A DNA stretch of 64,000 nucleotides from contig NC_089451.1 in the NCBI RefSeq assembly GCF_026210795.1, positions 1,286,001 to 1,350,000 on the forward strand, given 5' to 3'. This DNA comes from Rhizophagus irregularis (Eukaryota; Glomeromycota; Glomeromycetes; Glomerales; Glomeraceae). The number at the start of each line of letters is the position of its first letter. Position 1 is the first letter of the stretch. Under the pieces are notes generated by a model that was not told the DNA's origin, did no database searches, and saw only the letters and a program-made list of their open reading frames with translations. The position numbers and the translations under genes were made by a program. Of the stretch, positions 23,810 through 31,749 are shown piece by piece.

Positions 23810-25924
23810 AGAGTCTTGGCTCTGAAGAGAGAGACGGAAAAGATGCTCGAACCAAGTGAAAAATTTATGCAAAAATTAAGTATAGGGAAAGTAGAAGAAC
23901 CAATTTGGGAAAATATGGTAAAATTATTATTAGAATACCAAGATATTTTGGAATATGACAAAGAAATAGAAGGGAGAACAAAAGCGGCGCAACATGAGAT
24001 AAAAATAAAAGATGGAGTAGAACCGATAAAACAAAGAAGATACAAGGAAACAGACGAAAAGGCAAAATTTATAAGCGAAGAAGTAGATAAGTTATTAAGA
24101 CAAGGAAGGATAAGAAAATCAAAAAGTCCGTGGAGTTCACCGGTTACATTAGCAGGAAAGAAAACGGGAAAATATAGATTCTGTATTGATTACAGAAAGT
24201 TAAACAAGATAACTATAATGGATAGTTTTCCTTTACCAAGAATGGATGAATTGTTAGACAAATATAGAAAAGCAAAATGGTTTTCAAGCATAGATTTAGC
24301 AGCAGGATTTAATCAAGTAGAAATGAAAGAAGAAGACAAAGAAAAAACAGCATTTGTATGTTCAAAGGGATTATTTGAGTATAATGTAATGCCATTCGGT
24401 TTAACGAACGCACCAGCAACATTTCAAAGATTAATGGATGAAATATTAGAAGAATACATAAATGATTTTGTGGTAGTATATATCGATGATATTATGATAT
24501 ATTCGGAAAATTTAGAAGACCATATGGAACATGTGGAAAAAGTATTAAAGAAGTTACAGGAGAATAATTTAATAATAAAATTAAAGAAATGTAGATTTTT
24601 GGAAAGAAATATAGAATTTTTAGGACATATAGTAGGAAATGATGGATTAAGGCCAGACGATAAAAAGATAGAAAAGATAAAAGAAATGAAGGCACCAACA
24701 ACGGTGAAAGAAGTAAGATCATTTTTAGGACTTTGTTCATATTACAGAAAATTCGTGAAGAATTTTTCAAAGATAGCAAGACCAATAAGTGATTTAAGAA
24801 AGAAGGGAATACCTTTCATTTGGGGAAGAGAGCAACAAGAAGCGTTCGAAAAGTTGAAAGAAAAGTTAATACAATATCCAATATTGCGACATCCAGATTG
24901 GAAGAAAGAATTTTTATTAATAACAGATGCATCAGGGAAAGGATTAGGTGCAGTATTAAGTCAAAAAGATGAAAAAGGAAAAGAAGTAGTAATAGCATAC
25001 GCAAGTAGAAGTTTATTACCAGCAGAAGAAAATTATCCGATAACAGAATTGGAATGTTTAGGAATAGTTTGGGGAATTCAACATTTTCATAAATATTTAA
25101 TCGATAGAAAATTTAAAGTAATAACAGATCACAGTGCATTAAAAGGATTAATGAATGCAAAAATACCAAAAGGAAAAAGAGCAAGATGGGTAATGGAATT
25201 ACAGCAATATAATTTTGAAGTAATACATAGATCGGGAAAAGAAAACACGAACGCCGACGCATTAAGTAGATTATTAAAGATAGTAGAAGATCAACCAGAA
25301 ATAGTAATAATCGACGGAGTAGATGGATTAGGAAAAACAAGTATAGTGCAAAATTTAATTGGAGAATGGGAAAAACAAGGATTAAAAGTAAGATTCAATA
25401 CTTATAAAAGAAGAAGAAAAGACAAAGATGAATTTTATGAATCAAAGATGGATACAGAATGGAAATTCAGAAAAGAAGTAGTGGAACAAATAAATAGAAG
25501 AATGTTAGAATATGATGAAGATACAGATATAATAATTTTAGACAAATCACCATATTGTGAATATTATTATCAAAAGACGAAAAGTTTTGACAGAGGATTA
25601 ATTACTCCGCATGGAAATCATGAGATGGAAAAAGAAATATTCAGATTGAAAGAAACAATAGATAAATCAATAGTGATATTTTTAGAAAAAGATGGCAATG
25701 TATGTTGGGAAAATTACATTGGGAGAGAAACAAAGAAAACGGAAAAATCATCATATCCAACATTAAAGAAGGATGAATATTTGGACATGGTTAAGATGTT
25801 TGAAGAAAATCAGAGTGTGTACAAAGATACCAAAAGATACAGTCGAGTAAAAGTTAAAAATGACAATAGTAGTTGGAGAAAAGTATTTAAAGAGGTGGAA
25901 AAATGGAGAAAAGTACAGAATTAA
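23810..25924 (+). CDS. pol: Reverse transcriptase-RNase H fused to a thymidylate-kinase-like domain
   Basis: Open from the codon after TAG; there is no ATG at the start (TTG at 23816 is used for numbering). The RT has FCIDYRKLNKIT, FSSIDLAAGFNQVEM (D160), FGLTNAPATFQRLMD, and YIDDIMIYSEN (D224, D225). RNase H has LLITDASGKGLGAVL (D371), TELECLGIVWG, VITDHSALKGL and NTNADALSR. After a short linker comes an unrelated P-loop domain from about residue 492: GVDGLGKTS (501-509), then DKSPYCEYYYQ (576-586), and a basic GRETKKTEKSS segment like a LID. This order matches the dTMP kinase/deoxynucleoside kinase fold (inference from motifs). Ends with TAA at 25922-25924. A host-derived kinase at the RNase H-integrase junction is not a standard Ty3 arrangement. 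Confidence 0.85.
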   Translation, partial: RVLALKRETEKMLEPSEKFMQKLSIGKVEEPIWENMVKLLLEYQDILEYDKEIEGRTKAAQHEIKIKDGVEPIKQRRYKETDEKAKFISEEVDKLLRQGRIRKSKSPWSSPVTLAGKKTGKYRFCIDYRKLNKITIMDSFPLPRMDELLDKYRKAKWFSSIDLAAGFNQVEMKEEDKEKTAFVCSKGLFEYNVMPFGLTNAPATFQRLMDEILEEYINDFVVVYIDDIMIYSENLEDHMEHVEKVLKKLQENNLIIKLKKCRFLERNIEFLGHIVGNDGLRPDDKKIEKIKEMKAPTTVKEVRSFLGLCSYYRKFVKNFSKIARPISDLRKKGIPFIWGREQQEAFEKLKEKLIQYPILRHPDWKKEFLLITDASGKGLGAVLSQKDEKGKEVVIAYASRSLLPAEENYPITELECLGIVWGIQHFHKYLIDRKFKVITDHSALKGLMNAKIPKGKRARWVMELQQYNFEVIHRSGKENTNADALSRLLKIVEDQPEIVIIDGVDGLGKTSIVQNLIGEWEKQGLKVRFNTYKRRRKDKDEFYESKMDTEWKFRKEVVEQINRRMLEYDEDTDIIILDKSPYCEYYYQKTKSFDRGLITPHGNHEMEKEIFRLKETIDKSIVIFLEKDGNVCWENYIGRETKKTEKSSYPTLKKDEYLDMVKMFEENQSVYKDTKRYSRVKVKNDNSSWRKVFKEVEKWRKVQN

Positions 25925-25927
25925 AAT

Positions 25928-26186
25928 ATGGAACAAATAATAAAAACAACGGATTCAGAAATAGAAGCATCAATTGAAGCATTAAGAAATATTCAAGAAG
26001 AAATTATCAAATTAAAGGATAAAAACAGGAAGTTAGGTAACATAAAATTGACGATTGGAACGAAAGGGAAGAATCATCAATTAAAGAAATACAGGAGGAG
26101 ATAATAAAAATAGAGATAGCCATAGGTAGAACGGAAATATACAAAGAAATATTATGGAAGAAAATAATTACAAAAGAATAATTGAC
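25928..26186 (+). pseudogene. Short coiled-coil frame between pol and integrase
   Basis: An ATG three bases after the pol stop opens MEQIIKTTDSEIEASIEALR, rich in heptad-like I/L/E/K. After about 38 codons the helical character moves to another frame (EEIIKIEIAIGRTEIYKEIL), which reaches a TAA overlapping the start of the integrase frame. This suggests a small coiled-coil protein of about 85-90 residues with a single-base indel, or a translational shift. The near-overlap of pol stop and ATG could allow reinitiation. Function unknown; a spacer or multimerisation role is possible. Confidence 0.4.
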
Positions 26187-27380
26187 AATATCGAAAAAGA
26201 AAATAAGTATGAATTGAAAGAGGGAATTTTATATAGAGTAAAAGGACAAAACAAATTTAGAGTAATCAGGGATTATGAATACGAGGGATTAATGTACATG
26301 ATGCACGATAACGAATTATCAGGACATTTTGGGATAGAAGCGACATTAGATAGAATAAAAGAAAATTATTGGTGGAAAAATATGAAAGAAGATGTAGAAG
26401 AATATGTAAGAACGTGTTGGAATTGTCAAATGAGAGGAAAACCAAGAGGAAAGAACGAATTAATACCAATAAGAATAAATGAACCATTCGAAATGATTGG
26501 GATAGATATAGTTGGACCATTAAAAGAGACGGAAAAGGGAAATAAGTATATTGTAGTAGCAATGGATTATTTTACGAAATGGCCCGAGGCCGCACCACTA
26601 AAAGAAGCTACAGCGAAAGAAGTGGTAGAATTTATTTGGAGAGACATAATTTGTAGACATGGATGTCCAAAGAAAATAATTAGCGATAGAGGGACTCACT
26701 TTAACAATAAAATGATGGAGGAATTAGTAGAAAGATGTGGGATAAATCATAGATTAAGTACACCATATAGGCCACAAACAAATGGTTTGGTCGAAAGATT
26801 CAATAAAACTTTATGCGAAGGATTAGCCAAATTAGGAGAAGAAAACTGGGATAAACATATACCATCCGTATTATTTGCATACAGAACAAAGAAGCAATCG
26901 TCAACAAGAATTAAACCTTTTTATGCAACATACGGAAGGAGAGCGAAATTACCATTAGACAAAGATGAAAACAAGATAACATTAGCTGATAGAGTAAAAA
27001 TACTAATTGAGAAGCTACCAGTAATAAGAAGAAAAATAAAAGAGAACGTGGAAGAAGCTCAAGAAAAACAAAAACAACAACATGACAAAAGAGGAATTAG
27101 GAAACCTAAATTTGAAATAGGAGAAAAAGTATTATTATACGAAGCGTGGAGAGAAAAACAATGGTCTGGAAAATTACAGAACAAATGGAAAGGACCATAT
27201 TTAATTCACGAAGAATTTGGAAATGGGGCATATAAACTCAAAGAATTGGATGGAAGAATACTAAAGACTCCACAAAATGGAGAATGGTTAAAGAAATTTT
27301 ATGATCGAGGGAGATTTACACCAAAAATAGTAATTAAAGGAAAAGAGGTATTCGATAAGACCCGAGTTCGATTCGATTAA
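26154..27380 (+). CDS. Ty3-type integrase
   Basis: Inserts element cDNA into DNA. N-terminal HHCC zinc domain: H51, H58, C88 and C91 (CWNC). Catalytic core DDE: D118 in GIDIVGPL, D178 in IISDRGTHFNN and E214 in RPQTNGLVERFN; D178 and E214 are spaced by the canonical 35 residues. A GPY/F-like module (KWKGPYLIHEEF) lies near the C-terminus; I see no chromodomain. The frame differs from RT and an in-frame TAG precedes the ATG, so in this copy the integrase is not part of the RT polyprotein. It needs its own start or a frameshift product. The 408-codon length is normal for the domain. Confidence 0.9.
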   Translation: MEENNYKRIIDNIEKENKYELKEGILYRVKGQNKFRVIRDYEYEGLMYMMHDNELSGHFGIEATLDRIKENYWWKNMKEDVEEYVRTCWNCQMRGKPRGKNELIPIRINEPFEMIGIDIVGPLKETEKGNKYIVVAMDYFTKWPEAAPLKEATAKEVVEFIWRDIICRHGCPKKIISDRGTHFNNKMMEELVERCGINHRLSTPYRPQTNGLVERFNKTLCEGLAKLGEENWDKHIPSVLFAYRTKKQSSTRIKPFYATYGRRAKLPLDKDENKITLADRVKILIEKLPVIRRKIKENVEEAQEKQKQQHDKRGIRKPKFEIGEKVLLYEAWREKQWSGKLQNKWKGPYLIHEEFGNGAYKLKELDGRILKTPQNGEWLKKFYDRGRFTPKIVIKGKEVFDKTRVRFD

Positions 27381-27411
27381 AATTATTATGAACGAGACCC
27401 GAGTTCGATTC
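27359..27411 (+). repeat. Direct repeat of GACCCGAGTTCGATT at the integrase stop
   Basis: Copies at 27359 and 27396; the first encodes the last integrase residues. Probably a small duplication. Confidence 0.6.
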
Positions 27412-27442
27412 TTTTAAAGTTATTTGTGAGGTCACAAATAGC

Positions 27443-28621
27443 GAAGAGGGGGATAATGTAAACGGCCGAACATCAAGTACGAAAAGAAGATAAAATTCAA
27501 CCGCCAAATGTAAATTATCAAGTATTAAGAACGAACAAATTAATCATGGATTGGCGTGGATGGATAAATAATTAGCCGAAAAGGATAAACATTTAAGAAG
27601 AGTAATGATCTACATGATGTAATATTTATTGAATGATTGACAAAGAACCAATAGGATAAATAGAGTCGATCATTTGCGGCTTAGCGATCTTTAATAATAA
27701 GAACGATTAGAAAGAATAATTATAAGCCACGAAAGATAGATTATAGGCAAAACACACAAAGTGGATTAAAAGAACATATAAAATAATTTCGGAAAGATTA
27801 AAGAACACAAAATAATATAAAAGATAATATGAAAAGATGGCATAAAGATGGAATATAAAAGATAACATATTAAAAAGAACATATATAAAAGATAACACAG
27901 CCACAAAAGATGAATTATATCTTTACGACATAATATTTGAAAGATTGTTTTAAAGAAAAGATAGCACAGCCATAAAAGATGGGTTATAAATTATTTCTTT
28001 ACGATGTAATATTTGAATAATAGAAAAGATAATATATAGAATAATATATAAGATAGCATATTAAAAGATAGCGTATTTAAAATATAGATAGTATATTAGA
28101 AAGATAGTTCAAAGATAATATGTAAAGAATATAAAAGATAGTATATAGATAGAATAGAAAGTAGCATAAAAATTGTATATATAGAGAACGGAATTCAAGG
28201 TAATTCCTTAGTTCGCATCCACAGAACTCAATAAAATATAAGTTTCATTTAATTATTCGTTAATGAAGTTTAATATTAATTAAAGGTAATAGGTTCGCCC
28301 TAAACTTTAATTAATGTTGGATTAATTAATTTTTAATCAATGAAATTTTAAGAAGATTTAAATATATGTTTTGAAAAGTGATAATTCGTAGCGAGAGCTA
28401 TTGAATTTTGAAATTAAAGGTAAAAGTGGATATAATTTGAGGAAAGAGGAGTACATTTTATTTTATATCGTTTAATGTTTTATATTACTAACGCTATTTA
28501 TTTTGTGAACCAAGAATGTTGTCGTTATATGTTGTATATGTTGTTGTATGTCGTTGTTAATCATGTTGTTAATTAATTGCTCACTCGTTTAATTGTTCGT
28601 TCGTTCGTTTGTTTGTTCGCT
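27443..28621 (+). promoter_or_regulatory. 3' non-coding region resembling one LTR (polypurine tract, TATA, poly(A) signal)
   Basis: The purine tract GAAGAGGGGGA (27443-27453) precedes TGTAAACGGCCGAAC, as at the start of a 3' LTR. Further on, TATATATAG at about 28176 and AATAAA at 28230 are spaced like the promoter and poly(A) signal of an LTR. I cannot find the matching 5' copy at the left end. The middle (about 27780-28160) is degenerate AAAGATA(A/G)CATAT-type repetition. CGTT/GTTC tetranucleotide repetition fills 28580-28626, up to the right TIR. Confidence 0.5.
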
Positions 28622-28702
28622 CATTCGTTCGTTTGACCATGAGAATGCCCGTTCGATGTGGCAACCTTGTAAATTGATGACAGGGGGAATTGGGGGATCT
28701 CA
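28622..28702. repeat. Right terminal inverted repeat, 81 bp
   Basis: Exact reverse complement of 17932-18012. Its inner part is the inverted loop sequence GTTCGTTTGACCATGA, its outer part the 60-bp arm ending GGGGGATCTCA. The LINE frame reads into it by chance and stops at 28621. Confidence 0.9.
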
Positions 28703-28706
28703 ACGC
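28703..28706. repeat. Right target site duplication ACGC
   Basis: Matches 17928-17931; see the element entry. Confidence 0.85.
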
Positions 28707-29400
28707 CTTCGCTTAAGAAAATAAAATCTATTCTGGACGAATATTCTCCACTCCTCCAGGTATCTAGCATATCTTTCTCCGCCGTCAGACATTCGTGAAC
28801 ATCTTGTAAGCCATGTTGTTTTATTGTCGCTGTCAGTGGTCTTTTCTTTTTCTTTTTTTTGTCATTGGCTGATTCGTTAAAATCTCCCAGAATTATCATT
28901 TCGTATTCTAGATTTATGGCCTCGTTCATCCATTTAGCTATTTTTGTTTCTATCAAGGTGGTTGTTGGTTTGTCATCATTTGGGTTATATATACCTATTA
29001 TTCGAATGTTCTTTTGGTTTCCTCTGAATAAAATGTCTAATTTAATCACGTGACCGTCTATTTTTTCTATCGCGTATCTTCTATCGTTAATTTCTTTCCT
29101 TAGTAAAATTATGAGCCCATTTTTTGTATTTTCATTGTTGTAGCTACTATTAATGCATTCGTAATCTTTCCAGTCGCTATATATATGTTTACCTTTTGAT
29201 TCTTTGAGTTTAGTTTCGCTGATTATTGCTATATCCCATTTTTCTTTTCCCAAAAAATTCCTTATTTCTCCTTGTTTTTTTATATCATTCATTCCCCTTA
29301 CATTTATACAACCTATTTTAATATTGTTATTTTTTATTTTTTGTTCATTTTCCCATTTTTTTCCTTTTTTATTTTTTGAATTTTTTCCATTTTCCTTCTT
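28707..29400 (-). pseudogene. LINE ORF2, 5' part: apurinic-type endonuclease domain
   Basis: Endonuclease/exonuclease/phosphatase fold that nicks target DNA for LINE integration. Motifs in order on the minus strand: KIGCINVRG (~29310), AIISETKL (~29225), IIGIYNPND (~28990), MIILGDFNE (~28885) and SRIDFIFLSEG (~28725). The frame then enters the inserted element's TIR. The final motif of the domain (TDHKAL) is 10.8 kb away, at 17870. Removing the insertion joins the two parts in frame, so the domain was complete before the event. Upstream of about 29400 the same frame is a low-complexity threonine-rich reading that overlaps ORF1; it is probably not protein. Confidence 0.85.
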
Positions 29401-29461
29401 TGCGCTTTGCGTTATTTTTCCTTTTCCTGGCTCTTCCAGAGCCTTATTACTTTCTCTTTGG

Positions 29462-30773
29462 TTAATATTGTCCGAAATATTGGTGTCGTCCTGCTCCTGC
29501 TCTTCTTTCATATTGGTCTCTCTGTTGATATCTATTGTTGTATCCATTGCTTCTTCTATTTCCATTTCTGTCGTTGTCGTAATCGTCGTCTCCTCCGTTG
29601 TGGTTGTTGTAGTAGTTGTCATTGTTGTTGTAGTGTCTATCTTGTTGATCGTATTGGTCGTGTTGTTTGGTGTTATTGTATCGATTTCTTCTTCTTCCAA
29701 ACTCATTTTTGTCAGTTCTTTTATTAAATCTTGGGTTGTGTCCTCTTCCGTCTCCATTATATCCATTTCCATTATATCTTCCGAAGTAATTATTTCTTTG
29801 TCTATTATTGTTTCCTTTCTGTTGTCGAAAAAAATTTCCTTCGTCGTCGTATCTGCCTCTATTGGGTTGTGTGTTGTCATTCCAATTGTTCCTTCTCGCA
29901 TTTCTTTCATCATTATCTCTTGAGTTGTTGAAATAACAATCTGCCGTTTTGTGATTTGTTTTCTTGCAGGTGTTGCATCTGTCATTGTTGTAATTTCTGT
30001 TATTTTGCATTTCTCAAAAGTTTCTATTAAATCCCCTATATCCTTTTCAAAAATTGTCATTTCTTCCGTCATCGGTCCAAAAAAACCACGTAAATATTTG
30101 TTCTCCTATTTTTATTTTCTTGCTAGTGGCTCTTTTTCTTTCTTCTTTATTGTTAAAATACGTGATGAGTTTGTATGTTCCGTTTTTGTTATCGTTAAGC
30201 TTATACCAATATCTTGCTCCTGCGTCCTTCAATTGTTTGGTGAATTCTGTTTCATCGATTTCAAATGGGATGTCGATTATGTTTGCACTAATTCTTCCCC
30301 ATTGGTTAATCACGTTATTTTTGTAGTTCTCCGGTGCTACTTTGATTAGTCTTCCATTTACTAAAATTCCCCAAGTATTCATTAGTTTTTCTTCCGTGCA
30401 TTTTATCCTCATTACTATTCTCATGTTGACTATTCCTCGTATCTTATCTTTTGTTTTGATGTCTATTATTTTCCCTAATTTCTTCTCTAGTTCTTTCATC
30501 ACTTCGTCTATATCTGTATGTTTTTCGTCTATGCCTGTTATAGACATTGTGATGTCTTTGTTTAATTTGTTTAACCAGTCTAGATCTTTGAACTGTCCTA
30601 TGCCGGCTATAACTCTTCCGTCTTTTATAAAGTTGTTTTTGGCTGTTTCGGTGAAAAATCCTACATATGTGTATTCGTTACCATGTCTTGTTATTTTCCC
30701 TAATGTGTTCACGTGATATTCTAGTAGTTTATTAGAGTTAATTATTTCGATTATTGATTGGTCTGTTATTTTT
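29462..30773 (-). pseudogene. LINE ORF1 with CCHC zinc knuckle, two homopolymer frameshifts
   Basis: RNA-binding protein of the LINE. The N-terminal 220+ residues (from about 30773; no ATG found, GTG at 30712) are basic and have an RRM-like look: YVGFFTETAKNNFIKDGRVI, then GARYWYKLNDNKNGTYKLIT. At a T7 run near 30085 the protein continues in the next frame (GPMTEEMTIFEKDIGDLIET). Near 30010 it shifts again into MQNNRNYNNDRCNTCKK. A CX2CX4HX4C knuckle, CNTCKKTNHKTADC, is at about 29930-29975, followed by an Asn/Arg-rich tail ending at 29462. Two shifts in homopolymer tracts indicate decay, sequencing error, or less likely programmed shifts. The LINE 5' end is near 30775. Confidence 0.75.
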
Positions 30774-30775
30774 CA

Positions 30776-31740
30776 TGGATTATGTATGATGTAAAGAATA
30801 TTTATGCAATGTTTTAGACTTCTGTCATGCATATTCATCTTCTGGCATCAATTTTTAGTGCGATTATTCATTTTATTCCAATTGGAAATTCCAGATAATG
30901 ATGTACCTTCAAATTTTACTTATAAATTTATTTTATTTCAACCTTTATATGTAATTTTTTTTTTTAATCAAATCCAAGCATTAAGCCGTGGTCCGTGAAA
31001 GATCGGCACAGAGAAAATTTGCCGATCATATCATCGTAGAGTAAAGAGACAATAACTTTACTCTCTAGAATATAGTGTTACAATTTTTTTTATATTTTTT
31101 AAAATAAAGTGACCCATAGACTCCCGGTTAAATGATCATTGCAAAGTATATTCTTTTTTGGTAGTGATATACGGTACATGAAAACTTTGCCTGCGAACTT
31201 AGATTTTAGACTATAAGATCCAAGGAATAAATAAATCTAAGAGTATTACGCCTACTCTTCTTCCTTATGAATTGATGGCCTTTGTATATATATATATATA
31301 TATATATTTTTTCTTCATAAAAAAAAATTTTAACGCATGTTACGCAAATTACGATTTTTTAAAAAATATTTACACGATTCTTTATGCATGTTACGCAAAA
31401 AAAAAAATTTACATAAAATTTATCAAATTAAAAAAAAAAACTGATAAAAAATAAAAATTTTTTTTCGTATTTTTCTTTTTTCGTTACTAATAATAAATAA
31501 CTTCATACAAATATTGTTGGACGAAATAAAAAAAAAACTGGATTAAATATATATAATTGTTTCTCAACTTTTATTTGGCCGTTCAAATTTCCATAAATGT
31601 ATAAACATAAAGGTTATCAGTTGATGTAAATTCAGTAAATGAATGATCAGATGATGTGGCTATAATACAAATATATTACGTTACCAAGTAGAAAATATTG
31701 ATTGTATAGTATATTAAACTGTGTGGAATCCTATCGAATT
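30776..31740. other. Intergenic, no gene seen
   Basis: AT-rich. Two small hairpins lie together at about 31001-31070: GATCGGCA with TGCCGATC, and AGAGTAAAG with CTTTACTCT. An (AT)n run is at 31284-31310. Short open frames here have no support. Confidence 0.5.
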
Positions 31741-31749
31741 ATAATCGAA

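Larger units (their letters stand above)
17932..28702 (+). mobile_element. 10.8-kb TIR-bounded element with Ty3-like gag-pol and a nucleotide-kinase domain
   Basis: The element sits inside LINE ORF2 in the opposite orientation. Perfect 81-bp terminal inverted repeats (17932-18012 and 28622-28702) begin TGAGATCCCCC; the element ends in TCTCA and is flanked by ACGC. Contents in order: palindromic left end, ~1.6-kb leader, gag with zinc-ribbon extension, protease, RT-RNase H-kinase, a short coiled-coil frame, integrase, and a ~1.2-kb 3' non-coding part. TG..CA ends and a 4-bp duplication suit a retroviral-type integrase. Long inverted rather than direct terminal repeats do not. Identical TIRs and nearly clean frames suggest a young insertion. 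Alternatives: a Ty3 element whose LTRs were rearranged, or a composite. Confidence 0.85.

Noticed and set aside
27100-27380. Chromodomain at the integrase C-terminus
   Set aside because: Only a GPY/F-like module is visible; no chromodomain aromatic cage motif.
29204-29923. 239-codon plus-strand open frame rich in Val/Ile/Ser
   Set aside because: Antisense of the repetitive ORF1 tail and endonuclease; looks membrane-like only through codon complement.
29400-30000. Threonine-rich reading continuous with the endonuclease
   Set aside because: The other frame carries a proper CCHC knuckle and ORF1 tail; the Thr-rich reading is low complexity.
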